Shown in pieces: positions 17,741-25,864 of a DNA stretch of 64,000 bases; the stretch's first letter is position 1; every line of letters starts with the position of its first letter. The notes below the pieces were generated by a model. It did not search any database and was not told the DNA's origin. It saw only the letters and a list, made by a program, of their open reading frames with translations. The stretch is from assembly GCA_937996235.1 (NCBI GenBank), contig CALKVK010000033.1:248001-312000 (forward strand), given 5' to 3'. Both the position numbers and the translations under genes were made by a program. The DNA comes from an uncultured bacterium (GTDB taxonomy: Bacteria > Planctomycetota > JAJSAM01 > JAJVHW01).

Positions 17741-17978
17741 AGCCCGCGTCGTTCACCAGCTCTCGCGCCCGGCGCGTCGCCGGAGTCGCGACCTCCACGT
17801 CGGCGCTCCTCGAACGGGGTGTTCAACCCCGACTTCGTCGCGCCTTCTTGATCTCGCGCCTCCGGCTCGACCGGGACGGGCTGCCGCGTGGCGGCAGCTC
17901 AGGCGCCACGCACGCAGGCTGCGATCTGACTGCGTCACAGCCGCTCTCGCCGCGCGAGCTGGCGAACGAAGCGGGCTA
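17741..17978 (-). mobile_element. MITE-like element, family C copy 1 (about 238 bp)
   Basis: Bounded by AGCCCGCGTCGTTCACCAG at the left and CTGGCGAACGAAGCGGGCT at the right, imperfect terminal inverted repeats. The interior matches copies at 26282-26519 and 36834-37071 in reverse orientation (shared blocks include CGACGAAGTCGGGG and GAGCCGGAGGCGCGAG). No ORF is carried. Terminal TA/CTAG residues resemble elements mobilised by IS630/Tc1-type transposases. It fills the gap between the membrane protein and the histidine kinase stop at 17976. Confidence 0.8.
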
Positions 17979-19358
17979 GGAGGACGGGCCGTCGTCGGCG
18001 GGCACGTCGTTGCGCGTGCCGTGCAGCTCCGCCACGGTGCCGCCGCCCGCGCGTCGCATGAGCTCGAAGCGCATCGCGTGACGCGCCGCGACCTTGCGGA
18101 CGATGCGCAGCCCGTGGCCGCGGCGACCGGTGCGCGAGCGCGCGGCTGCGGCGCGCTCGTCCTCGACGGCGAGGCGCGCGAGGTCGTCGTCGGAGAGACC
18201 GGGGCCGTCGTCCGCGACGCGCAGGAGCAGCGCGCCCCGCGGACTGCGCGGCGCGTCGAGGGTGACGGCCACGTGGCCGCTGCCGCCATGGTGGCGCACG
18301 GCGTTGTGCACGAGGTTGCCGAGCGCCTGTTCGAGCAGCGTCTCGTCGCCGTCGCAGGTCACGCGCTCGGCGGGCACCGCGAAGTCGAGTGCGACGCCCG
18401 ACGCATCCGCGAGCGGCCGGTGACGCGCCACGACGCGCTCGACGAGCGCGTTCAGGTCGACGGGAGCGGACACCGCGTCGGGCTCGCCGGCCTCGATCCG
18501 CGCGGCGAGACCCAGGTTGCGGACGAGCGACGCCATGTAGTCCGCCTCGTCGGCCGCCGCGCGCACCTGTGCCGGGTCCGCGGGTTCGCCGGCCTCGGCG
18601 CGGCGGCGCAGGTCGGTGAGCTGGCCGAGCAGGACCGTGAGCGGGATGGTCAGGTCGTGGTCGGTGCCGGCGACGAACTCGCGCAGCGTGCGCTCGCGCC
18701 GCTCGAGCGTCTCGATGTGCCGCCGCACGTCGCCGCCCGCCGCGTTGAACGCCTGCGCGAGGTCCGCGATCTCGTCGCTGCCGCGCACCGGCACGGGCGC
18801 GGCCCAGCGCTCCGCGGCGCTCGTGCGCACGTCGTCGGCGAGGGCGCGGATGCGCGCGACCACGGGGCCCGCGGCGAGCAGAACGACGAGTGCGCAGCCG
18901 ATGCCGACGAAGCCCGCGCCGACGACGAGGTCGTGCGTCGCGCGCAGGTCCGAGGGCAGCACCTGGCGTGCGAGCACGAACGCGCAGCAGTCGCTCCGCT
19001 CGGGCGTGCGGAGCGCGAGGCGCAGCACGCGGCGGCCGTCCTCCTCCACGAACTCCGAAGCGCTCGCTGCGCCCGCGAGCAGCTCCGCGCGCAGCGTTGC
19101 CGGGAACTCCGGCGCGTCCGCGTCGCGCGCGACGAAGTCCGCGGCGTAGGCGTGGAGCACGGGCAACGTCTCGGCCGACGGGTGCGTGGCGGTCCCGAAC
19201 GCCGCGGCGCCCTCGTGCTCGAGACGCATGTGCACCGATGCGCGCAGCGACGCGGTCGCCTGGTGGTCCCACACCGCGCGCACGCTGCGCATCGCGACGA
19301 CCGCGAAGAGGACGGCGGAGCCGAGCACGACCAGCGCGAGTCGTCCCCGGAGCTTCAC
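17976..19358 (-). CDS. Sensor histidine kinase
   Basis: 460 aa from a GTG overlapping the response-regulator stop (GTGA). Order: N-terminal TM helix (residues ~6-24), a ~110-residue periplasmic sensor with an unusual Cys-Cys pair near 124-125, a second TM (~145-165), a HAMP linker, the HisKA box GTDHDLTIPL with phospho-acceptor His234, and an HATPase_c domain with N box GNLVHNAVRH, G1 VADDGPGLSD and G2 GHGLRIVRKVA. It phosphorylates the adjacent OmpR-type regulator. The divergent His-rich CpxP/Spy-like gene suggests envelope or metal stress as the stimulus (inference). Confidence 0.92.
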   Translation of the reverse strand: MKLRGRLALVVLGSAVLFAVVAMRSVRAVWDHQATASLRASVHMRLEHEGAAAFGTATHPSAETLPVLHAYAADFVARDADAPEFPATLRAELLAGAASASEFVEEDGRRVLRLALRTPERSDCCAFVLARQVLPSDLRATHDLVVGAGFVGIGCALVVLLAAGPVVARIRALADDVRTSAAERWAAPVPVRGSDEIADLAQAFNAAGGDVRRHIETLERRERTLREFVAGTDHDLTIPLTVLLGQLTDLRRRAEAGEPADPAQVRAAADEADYMASLVRNLGLAARIEAGEPDAVSAPVDLNALVERVVARHRPLADASGVALDFAVPAERVTCDGDETLLEQALGNLVHNAVRHHGGSGHVAVTLDAPRSPRGALLLRVADDGPGLSDDDLARLAVEDERAAAARSRTGRRGHGLRIVRKVAARHAMRFELMRRAGGGTVAELHGTRNDVPADDGPSS

Positions 19359-20029
19359 AGCGCGCGCTCCGCATCGAGCCGGTAGCCGACGCCCCACACC
19401 GTCACGACGTGCGCGCCCGACGCGCCCAGCTTGCGCCGGATGCGCGAGACGTGGTTGTCGAGCGTGCGCTCGGTCGCGCCGCGCTCCGGGTCGAGCACGT
19501 TCTCGAGCAGCCACGCGCGCGAGAGCGCGGCGCCGGGCCGGCGCGCGAGCGCGGCCAGGAGATCGAACTCCGCGCGCGTCAGCGTGATCTCGCGCCCGTC
19601 GCTCTCGACGCGGCGCGCGCCGAGGTCGAGCGCGACGTCGCCGAACGTCAGCCGCTCACCGCGGCGCAGGTCGGGCCGGCGCAGCCGCGCCGCGACGCGC
19701 GCGAGCAGTTCCTCGGGCCAGAAGGGCTTCGTCATGTAGTCGTCCGCGCCGAGCCCCAGCGCGCGCACCTTGTCGGGCGCGGTCTTGCGCGCGCTCAGCA
19801 CCAGCACCGGCGTGTCGGCGTGCGAGCGCAGGCGCTTCAGCACGTCGAGTCCGTGCGCGCCGGGCAGCATCAGGTCGAGGATGACGAGGTCGTAGGGCCG
19901 CGCGTCGTGGTGCAGCGCGTCGTCGCCGTCGCGCAGCCAGATCGTCTCGAAGCCGGCGTCGCGCAGCCGGCCGGCCACCTGGCCGCCCAGCACGTCGTCG
20001 TCCTCGACGAGCAGGATGCGCGCGTTCAT
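19355..20029 (-). CDS. OmpR/PhoB-family response regulator
   Basis: 224 aa. The receiver domain has acidic residues E9-D10-D11, phospho-acceptor Asp52 in VILDLMLPG, and Lys101 in MTKPF. The C-terminal winged helix shows LTRAEFDLLAALARRPG, RTLDNHVSRIRRKLG and VWGVGYRL. It is the first gene of the operon with the histidine kinase. The regulatory region between it and the CpxP-like gene contains CTGGAG repeats 11 bp apart and a long inverted repeat, plausible binding sites for this OmpR-type protein. Confidence 0.93.
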   Translation of the reverse strand: MNARILLVEDDDVLGGQVAGRLRDAGFETIWLRDGDDALHHDARPYDLVILDLMLPGAHGLDVLKRLRSHADTPVLVLSARKTAPDKVRALGLGADDYMTKPFWPEELLARVAARLRRPDLRRGERLTFGDVALDLGARRVESDGREITLTRAEFDLLAALARRPGAALSRAWLLENVLDPERGATERTLDNHVSRIRRKLGASGAHVVTVWGVGYRLDAERAL

Positions 20030-20045
20030 CGCAGAGAGTGTCGCC

Positions 20046-20108
20046 CCGAACCTGGAGCGCGGCTGGAGAGAGATTCCGCGCGCGCCTCCCGACTTGCTCC
20101 AGGTTCGG
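20046..20108. promoter_or_regulatory. Inverted and direct repeats in the RR/CpxP-like divergent promoter region
   Basis: CCGAACCTGGAGC (20046-20058) and its exact reverse complement GCTCCAGGTTCGG (20096-20108) are separated by 37 bp. The left arm also forms CTGGAG-N5-CTGGAG (20052-20068), a direct repeat with 11-bp periodicity as used by OmpR/PhoB-type regulators. Location between the two divergent start codons supports an operator. Confidence 0.6.
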
Positions 20109-20158
20109 TCGGCACCCTCTCCCCATGCGGTGGCCGGAAGCCGCCGCGAGGAGGAACG

Positions 20159-20572
20159 ATGATCTCGATGACGAAGAAGCAGCTCGGTCTCACGGTGCTC
20201 GGACTCGCCGTGGCGCTCGCGGCGGTGCCCGTCGCGCACGCCGCACTCGGCGGCGTGGCGCGGCATCTGCACGGACATCACGGGTTCGCGCACGACGGCG
20301 CGTCCCACGCCGACATCGACGCGCGCATCGCGTCGGCGCTCGACGCTCTCGCGCTCGACGCGACGACGCGCGCGGACGTCGAGGGCGTGATCGCCCGCCA
20401 TCGCACGACCGCCGAGGCGCTCGTCGCGCGCCTGCGCGCCGGCGAGATCGACGAGGACACCGCCCGCACCGAGCACGACGCGATCGTCGCCGCGGCGTCG
20501 TCCGACCTGGCCGCCTATCTCACGCAGGCCCAGATCGACGAGCTGCGGACGACGCTCCACCCGGAGCGGTAG
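20159..20572 (+). CDS. His-rich periplasmic CpxP/Spy-like protein
   Basis: 137 aa with a GAGGAGG ribosome site. The signal peptide is cleaved after AHA (residue 28). The mature N-terminus is histidine-rich (HLHGHHGFAHDGASH), a possible metal-binding stretch. The rest is all-helical and ends with an L-T-x-x-Q motif (LTQAQ, residues 121-125), the hallmark of the Spy/CpxP/ZraP-type periplasmic chaperones. It is divergent from the two-component operon, as in zraP and cpxP systems. Role as metal- or envelope-stress accessory is inference; the LTxxQ motif occurs once only. Confidence 0.75.
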   Translation: MISMTKKQLGLTVLGLAVALAAVPVAHAALGGVARHLHGHHGFAHDGASHADIDARIASALDALALDATTRADVEGVIARHRTTAEALVARLRAGEIDEDTARTEHDAIVAAASSDLAAYLTQAQIDELRTTLHPER

Positions 20573-20595
20573 CCCGGCCCCGGGATCCCCGGAGC

Positions 20596-20824
20596 GGGGA
20601 CAGGGCTGCCTGTCTGCCTTGCTCGTGCGTCGAAGCGGCTCCGAAGCGCCGCCCCGCGGGGCACCTCGCGGGCGAGCGGCGCCGCCTCCCGCAGCGACCG
20701 GCCGCCGGCCTCACCGCTGCCTCGCTCGTCAGGCGGCGCTGCGGTCCGGGCGGTGGTGGCGTCCCGGCCGTGGGGCGGGGCCGTCCACTTCGTGCGGTGA
20801 AGGCAACAAGGCAGCCCTGTCCCC
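20596..20824. mobile_element. Terminal-inverted-repeat element, family B copy 1 (about 229 bp)
   Basis: Starts GGGGACAGGGCTGCCTGTCTG and ends CAACAAGGCAGCCCTGTCCCC (imperfect inverted ends). Related copies lie at 24495-24699 and 25865-26092. The inside is G/C-rich and non-coding. MITE/REP-like; occupies almost the whole gap between the CpxP-like gene and the DUF6265 gene. Confidence 0.75.
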
Positions 20825-20844
20825 AACGGGACCGGGCGGGTCGG

Positions 20845-21861
20845 CTACTCGTCCGACGTCGCCCTCGGCTGCGCGCGCGTGTACGCCACGGCGTTGGCGC
20901 GCGCGCCGTCCGTGTCGCTGATCTCCGTCCGCAGGCCGTCCCTGCCGTCCTTCGACGCGGGCAGGCGCTCGTAGACGATGCGCTTCGGGTAGTCGTGGCG
21001 CGGGTTCTCGAAGAGCGCGCGCGTCGCGCTGATCTCGGTCAGCACGAACTCGACCGCGGTGCCGCCGTTCGGCTGGGCGACGTAGACGAGTCCGCCGTTC
21101 CGCTCCACGATCCGCAGGAACTCGAACGACGTCATGCGGCCGTCGGCGACCGTGCGCGCGGTGCCGAGCATCGCGCCGCCGCCGGCCGGGCCCCAGTGCT
21201 CCTCCATCTCCATCGGCTTCCCGCCGCGGCCGCTGCCGCTCACGGTGAAGCGGCCCTCGAGCCACGCGAGCGACGTCAGGTCGGCCTTCGCGGGCGTCGG
21301 GGCGGGGATGTCCGCCGTCGCGCGGTAGAGCGCGGTCCGCTCGATGCGGACGGGCTCGGTGAAGAGCATGCGGACGAGCAGGCCCTCCGCCGTCGGCGTG
21401 AGCCGAAACTCGGTCTCCGAGCTGGAGATCTGCCCGCCGCGCTCCCGCGCGACGCGCTCCTTCAGCGTCAGCACGCCGGCGTCGAAGCTCCCGTACGTCG
21501 TGCGTGTGGTCGCGCCGTCCTGCTGCACGCTCTCCGCGCCGTCCGGCGCGACGCGGCAGACGTAGGTCGTGCCCATCCGCGCGTGCTCGACCACGTACGT
21601 CGCGCCGTCGAGCGACACCTTGAAGATCTTGCCGAGGGGCGGGCGCTCGCGCGGGTCGCGGCGGTGCTCCGGCGCCGTCCGGTCCTCGCCGTACTCCCAC
21701 GCGCCGATCACGCTCGGCGCCGCCTGCGCGGCCGCGCCGCCCGCCGCCGCGCCCTTCTCGTCGGCGGCCGCGCGCCGCACTCCCGGCGCGACGAACAGCA
21801 CCGCCGCGAGCCCGCACGCCGCGACGACGCCGCGCATCCACATCCCCCTGCCGAACTGCAT
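20845..21861 (-). CDS. DUF6265-like secreted protein
   Basis: 338 aa from an ATG with GAGGAG upstream. A signal peptide (MRGVVAACGLAAVLFVAPG) is followed by an N-terminal ~150-residue beta domain and then a C-terminal domain starting LAWLEGRF, with EEHWGPAGGGAMLGT, FEFLRIVERNGGLVYVAQP and ENPRHDYPKRIVYER, which matches the DUF6265 family. Function unknown. Its presumed promoter (TACCCT at 21929-21934, minus strand) carries a 25-bp motif identical to one upstream of the P460-like cytochrome gene. Confidence 0.75.
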   Translation of the reverse strand: MQFGRGMWMRGVVAACGLAAVLFVAPGVRRAAADEKGAAAGGAAAQAAPSVIGAWEYGEDRTAPEHRRDPRERPPLGKIFKVSLDGATYVVEHARMGTTYVCRVAPDGAESVQQDGATTRTTYGSFDAGVLTLKERVARERGGQISSSETEFRLTPTAEGLLVRMLFTEPVRIERTALYRATADIPAPTPAKADLTSLAWLEGRFTVSGSGRGGKPMEMEEHWGPAGGGAMLGTARTVADGRMTSFEFLRIVERNGGLVYVAQPNGGTAVEFVLTEISATRALFENPRHDYPKRIVYERLPASKDGRDGLRTEISDTDGARANAVAYTRAQPRATSDE

Positions 21862-21928
21862 CGCGTGGAACTCCTCGGAAGTGGCGCCGTCACCGCGCGC
21901 GCCGACCGTGCGTGTCGAGCGACCCGGC

Positions 21929-21971
21929 AGGGTAGAGCGCGCACGCGCCGTGTCTTGGACGAATGCGTCAT
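21929..21971 (-). promoter_or_regulatory. Promoter with conserved 25-bp upstream motif (copy 1)
   Basis: Minus strand: the 25-bp block 21971-21947 contains a near-palindrome GACGCATTCGTC and AAGACA, followed by 12 variable nt and TACCCT (21934-21929). AAGACA-N16-TACCCT reads as a -35/-10 pair. A block identical over 25 bp with the same spacing lies at 24712-24754. It drives the DUF6265 gene about 68 nt downstream. Confidence 0.6.
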
Positions 21972-22053
21972 CGCCGGCATCTCCGTTGACAGCTCTCACG
22001 TGTGCGCAGACGCTGCGCTCGACGGACGGACCGCGGGCGGGAGAAGGGCGACG

Positions 22054-22491
22054 ATGTCGACTCGTGACGCGCTGGAGCTCGGGCTCGTGCTGGCCGGCTT
22101 CGGGCAGCTCGCGCTGTGCGCAGGCACGCTCGCGCTCCCGCGCATCCTCGACTGGCGGCGCAAGCTCGCCGCGCTCCCGCGACTCGAGGGACAGGTGTTC
22201 CGCGTCTACGCGGGCTACATCTGGGGCACGAACCTCGCGTTCGGACTCGTCTCCGCGCTGGCTCCGGACTGGCTGCTCGACGGGTCGCCGCTCGCGACCG
22301 CCGTCGCCGCGTTCATCTGCGTCTACTGGACGGTGCGGCTGCTCCTGCAGTTCGCGTACCTCGACCTCGCCGCGGCCCGCCCGCCCGGAGGTGTCTACCG
22401 CGCGCTCGAGGTCGTGCTGGACGCGCTGTTCGTGGCGCTCACGGTCGGCTACGGCGCCGTCGTCTGGTGGAACGTGGCGGGCGCTGCGTGA
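22054..22491 (+). CDS. Small four-helix membrane protein, partner of the wax-synthase-like gene
   Basis: 145 aa with about four TM segments (LGLVLAGFGQLALCAGTLAL, YIWGTNLAFGLVSALA, ATAVAAFICVYWTVRLLLQF, VVLDALFVALTVGYGAVVWW). The RYPGGVY-like turn is PPGGVYR. No known enzymatic motif. A GGGAGAAGGG ribosome site and a TTGACA at 21986-21991 with GACGCT 17 nt later give a plausible promoter. It overlaps the next gene by GTGA, so the two are translationally coupled; the small protein is probably an accessory subunit of the acyltransferase (inference). Confidence 0.75.
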   Translation: MSTRDALELGLVLAGFGQLALCAGTLALPRILDWRRKLAALPRLEGQVFRVYAGYIWGTNLAFGLVSALAPDWLLDGSPLATAVAAFICVYWTVRLLLQFAYLDLAAARPPGGVYRALEVVLDALFVALTVGYGAVVWWNVAGAA

Positions 22492-23471
22492 TCGCGCCGG
22501 GGTACGTGCCGTGCGATCCGGCAGTGTGGTGGGGCGTCCTCGCGGTCCTCGTCACCGAGTTCGCGCTCGTGGCGCTCGTCGGCGGTTTGCGACGGCTCGT
22601 ACCCGCGCGCGTCGCCGCGTGGGGCGTCCTCGTCGCGTCCGTTGCGGGCGTCGAACTGCTGACGCTTCGCGAGCCGGCCGGGCTGCGGATGCTGGCGCTC
22701 TGCGCAGCGGGCCTCTACGGCATGAAGGGCGTCGTGCTCGTCGAGCACCGCGCGTCCGGCGCCGACCCGCTCGGCGTGCGCGCGTGGCTCGCGTTCGTGC
22801 TCGCGTGGCCGGGCATGCGCGCGAAGGCGTTCGCGGGCGCGTTCGGCAGCGCACGTGGGGGCAGCGCACCGCTGGTGCGGAAGGGCGCCGTGGCCCTTGC
22901 CGTCGGCACCGTGCTGCTCGCCGTCGCACACCTCGTCGCACCGACGACGCACGGCCGCGTGCTCGCAACGGTCTTGGGGCTGCCGGCACTCAGCCTGCTC
23001 CTGCACTTCGGCGTCTTCGACGTGTGCGCCGCGGCATGGCGGGCGCTCGGCGCGGACTGCCGCGAGCTCTTCCGCGCGCCGCTCGCCGCCCGCAGTCTCG
23101 CGACGTTCTGGAGCCGCCGCTGGAACCTCGCCTTCTCGGAGATGCTGCAACTGGCCGTCCACCGTCCGCTCCGCGCGCGCCTCGGCGCGCGCGGAGCCAC
23201 GTTCGCAGGCTTCGCCGTCTCGGCGCTGCTCCACGAGATGGCGCTCAGTCTGCCGGTCCACGCCGGGTTCGGCTTGCCGACCCTCTACTTCCTGCTGCAC
23301 GGCGCGCTGGTGCTCGTCGAGGAGGCGCTCGCCGCCCGCGGCCGTCCCGTCGAGTCCCGCGGCGTCCTCGCGCACGTCTGGACGCTGACGTGGCTCGGCG
23401 CGCCTGTCCTGCTCGTCTTCCACCCGCCGTTCCTCGAGGGCGTCGTCTGGCCGCTGCTGGGGGTGCGCTGA
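22488..23471 (+). CDS. MBOAT / wax-synthase-domain membrane acyltransferase
   Basis: 327 aa from a GTG within the GTGA overlap. About eight TM helices. The signature region FWSRRWNLAFSEMLQ is the wax-synthase-type MBOAT motif, followed about 60 residues later by SALLHEMALS, where the histidine (in LLHE) corresponds to the MBOAT catalytic His. The family transfers fatty acyl groups to alcohols, sugars or proteins at the membrane. Substrate unknown. Operon of two with the small membrane protein. Confidence 0.82.
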   Translation: MIAPGYVPCDPAVWWGVLAVLVTEFALVALVGGLRRLVPARVAAWGVLVASVAGVELLTLREPAGLRMLALCAAGLYGMKGVVLVEHRASGADPLGVRAWLAFVLAWPGMRAKAFAGAFGSARGGSAPLVRKGAVALAVGTVLLAVAHLVAPTTHGRVLATVLGLPALSLLLHFGVFDVCAAAWRALGADCRELFRAPLAARSLATFWSRRWNLAFSEMLQLAVHRPLRARLGARGATFAGFAVSALLHEMALSLPVHAGFGLPTLYFLLHGALVLVEEALAARGRPVESRGVLAHVWTLTWLGAPVLLVFHPPFLEGVVWPLLGVR

Positions 23472-23527
23472 CCAGTCGGTTCGAGTGGCGGAGCGCGGCC
23501 GTGGGTGCGCTCGGCGGGGGAGACGGC

Positions 23528-24325
23528 TCACAGTCTGCCGTTCGCCGCGCCGACGGAACGTCTCGAGGGCGGCACCTCAGGGGGCTGCGTCTCGCGTGCG
23601 CTTCCCTGCTCCGTGCTCGGACGGAACTCCGAGAGCAGGAAGTCCCGCCCGCCCGCGTGGCAGTTCGCGCAGACGCGCAGGCCGCGGCCGACGTACGCGT
23701 TGCGGCCGTCCCGGCGCAGGGTCTCGTAGTAGTACCAGGCGCCCGGCCCGGTGCGACGGCGGCCGCCGACGCGGCGCATCACGGCGAACCCCTCGGGCTG
23801 CGTCGCTCCCGGGTCGCCGAAGAAGAGTTCCTTCACCATCGCCGCACTGCGACGGAACGGCTCGCGGTCCGCAGCGAGATCGTCGACCAGACGCGGGCTG
23901 TACCACGTGCGGACGTAGCCGCCGTGCGGACCGGCCGACGGGTGGGCCGCGGGTTCCGGCACGTAGCGCTCGCGGTACTTGCCTTTGCGCAGCCAGCGCA
24001 GGAGTCGCGACGGGGCGATCGGCGGGGGAGCCGCGCCGCGCTTCTTCGACGGCACGGCGGAAAGGGCGGCGCGAGCGACGGCGTCACCTGGTGCGGCGCC
24101 TGCGTCCGCGCTCACGGACGTGACGACGAGCGTGCACACGAGCGCTGCCGCCACCGTCGCGAGCAGAGCCTTACGTCGCGCCGCCCGCGTCGATGTCGCG
24201 CGCGACGTCTGCCGCGCGGGTCCGTCCGCAGGAAGTGCCGCCAGCGCGGACGTGGACGGTGTCGCCGCTGCGGTTCCTGCGCGGGGCGCGTGTCGCGGTC
24301 GTCGAGGGCGATCGGCTGGCGCCAT
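23528..24325 (-). CDS. Cytochrome P460-like / monohaem secreted protein
   Basis: About 265 aa from ATG 24325; the start is uncertain, because the hydrophobic export segment (ALLATVAAALVCTLVVTSV) only begins near residue 50, so a later start is possible. The mature protein has WYYYETLRRDGRNAYVGRGLRVCANCHAGGRDF, with one C-A-N-C-H haem-binding motif near the C-terminus, resembling the P460 family, and a conserved KGKYRERYVPEP stretch. Likely a periplasmic c-type haem protein. A 205-bp TIR element lies between this gene and its likely promoter. Confidence 0.68.
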   Translation of the reverse strand: MAPADRPRRPRHAPRAGTAAATPSTSALAALPADGPARQTSRATSTRAARRKALLATVAAALVCTLVVTSVSADAGAAPGDAVARAALSAVPSKKRGAAPPPIAPSRLLRWLRKGKYRERYVPEPAAHPSAGPHGGYVRTWYSPRLVDDLAADREPFRRSAAMVKELFFGDPGATQPEGFAVMRRVGGRRRTGPGAWYYYETLRRDGRNAYVGRGLRVCANCHAGGRDFLLSEFRPSTEQGSARETQPPEVPPSRRSVGAANGRL

Positions 24326-24494
24326 GTCGCGCGGAACAGGTCGCGAGATCGGAGCATTCCGCCGGTCGCGAGACGACGACGCCGCGCTGCCGCCCCCGAC
24401 ACGTCCCGGCATCTCGCCGCGCGCGCAGCACCGCCGCCGCCACGCGACAGGAGTGCGACACGACGGGGTCGTGCCGAGGGGCGCGCGTCGAGTC

Positions 24495-24699
24495 GGGGAC
24501 GGGGCTGCCCTGTTGCATTGTTCGGAGCCCGCGGGCGCGAGTCGTGCGGCGCCTGCGTCGGCGCTGCGGGGCCGCTGCCGTCAGCATCGGCTCGGAGTCG
24601 TTCGGCGCGACATGCGCCGGAAGCGGGATCGCCGCCGACGCGGACGCCGGAGGGGCCGTCCGCTTTGCACCACAAGAGCACTCAGGCAGCCCTGTCCCC
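24495..24699. mobile_element. Terminal-inverted-repeat element, family B copy 2 (about 205 bp)
   Basis: Starts GGGGACGGGGCTGCCCTGT and ends GGCAGCCCTGTCCCC; internal similarity to the copies at 20596-20824 and 25865-26092 (shared GCGCTGCGG..GCCGTCAGC blocks). No coding capacity. It sits in the leader between the conserved promoter at 24712-24754 and the P460-like gene. The remaining 24326-24494 shows nothing recognisable. Confidence 0.75.
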
Positions 24700-24711
24700 G
24701 CGGGATCTCCG

Positions 24712-24754
24712 AGGGTAGGCCGCCGCCCTGCCGTGTCTTGGACGAATGCGTCAT
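24712..24754 (-). promoter_or_regulatory. Promoter with conserved 25-bp upstream motif (copy 2)
   Basis: Minus strand: the 25-bp block 24754-24730 is identical to 21971-21947, followed after 12 nt by TACCCT (24717-24712). It points toward the P460-like cytochrome gene. Confidence 0.55.
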
Positions 24755-24868
24755 GGCGTGACGGGGCGTGCCGCGACCCATCGTCGTCGGCGAGGCTCGC
24801 GACCGAATGCGCTCGATCTGCGGCGTGCGAGGGGCGATACCGGGCGACACTCCGCGCCGTCCGCCGCC

Positions 24869-24874
24869 TACACT
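24869..24874 (+). promoter_or_regulatory. Leaderless -10 box TACACT of the SUMF1-domain gene
   Basis: TACACT ends 8 nt before ATG 24883, with no ribosome site between. Confidence 0.5.
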
Positions 24875-24882
24875 GCGGATCG

Positions 24883-25788
24883 ATGCCGCGCCACGAGACG
24901 ACGGTCGGGGGCTCGCTCGGCGGCCTGCGCCTCAGGTGGGTGCTGCTCGCCGCGGCGCTGCTTGTCGCGGTGATGGCGGCCGCGATCCTGGCCGCGCTGC
25001 ACCTGCGCTCGCGGTGGTCGCTCCCACCGCCGGTGCCCGGCGACCTCACCGTCGCGCTCGGAGACGGCGTGTCGATGGCGTTCGTCGAGATCGCGCCCGG
25101 GACGTTGGACGTCCCCATGCACCTCGGCGGACTGATCCCCGGGTACGAGCTGGAGATCGACGAACCGTATCTCGTCAGCGCGACGGAGGTCAGCGGCGCG
25201 CAGTGGCGCGCCGTCATGGGTTCGCCGCCCCCGCTGCAGCCCGACCCCAGGAAGCCGGTGTGGGTCTCGTTCGCGGATGCCCAGAGCTTCATCGCACGGC
25301 TCCAGCGATTCGTGGGTCCGCGGTATGAGGCGTACATCCCGACCGAGGTTCAGTGGGAGTACGCCTGCCGCGCCGGGGATCCACGCGACGACCTGGCGAC
25401 GCGCTCGCCGAGTTCCATCGACGCAATCGCCTGGCATCGTGACAACAGCGGGATGACGCAGGAGCCGCCTCCCGACCTGGAGGGGGAGTCGTCGTCCGCG
25501 ACGTCCTGGTACGGCGATCCGTTCCATCCGGTCGCCGGCAAGGCCCCGAACGCGTGGGGGCTCTACGACATGCTCGGGAACGCCGAGGAGTGGTGCGAGC
25601 CGGACGTACCGGCCGACGGCGGCGACGTCGCGGACGATGCGGCTGCCGCGAACCGCGTCGTGGCGCGCGGTGGAAGCGGCATGACACCCCGGCGGAACCT
25701 GTCGCCGCGCAGCGTGGGATCGGCTGCACGCGCCAACCCGATGTTCAAGGCCGGCGTCCGCGTGGTCCTGATGCGTGCGATCGAGTAA
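24883..25788 (+). CDS. SUMF1 (formylglycine-generating-enzyme-like) domain membrane protein
   Basis: 301 aa. One TM helix (VLLAAALLVAVMAAAILAAL, residues ~20-40) anchors an extracytoplasmic SUMF1 domain: the start FVEIAPGTLDV, YLVSATEVSGAQWRAVMG, PVWVSFADAQSFIARL, YIPTEVQWEYACRAGD, NAWGLYDMLGNAEEWC and the end KAGVRVVL. The catalytic cysteine pair of true formylglycine-generating enzymes is not evident in the late region, so a non-catalytic or carbohydrate-binding role is more likely. The usual late RGGSW is RGGSG here. Followed by two mobile elements. Confidence 0.82.
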   Translation: MPRHETTVGGSLGGLRLRWVLLAAALLVAVMAAAILAALHLRSRWSLPPPVPGDLTVALGDGVSMAFVEIAPGTLDVPMHLGGLIPGYELEIDEPYLVSATEVSGAQWRAVMGSPPPLQPDPRKPVWVSFADAQSFIARLQRFVGPRYEAYIPTEVQWEYACRAGDPRDDLATRSPSSIDAIAWHRDNSGMTQEPPPDLEGESSSATSWYGDPFHPVAGKAPNAWGLYDMLGNAEEWCEPDVPADGGDVADDAAAANRVVARGGSGMTPRRNLSPRSVGSAARANPMFKAGVRVVLMRAIE

Positions 25789-25864
25789 CGCGAGCAACCG
25801 GGCCGCGTCGGAGGTTCGCGTGACCGCGAACGACCGCGCTCGGCGCGAGCTCTTGATCCGAGTC

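Noticed and set aside
24883..25788. Genuine formylglycine-generating enzyme for a sulfatase
   Set aside because: No sulfatase gene is nearby and the catalytic Cys pair typical of active enzymes is not evident.
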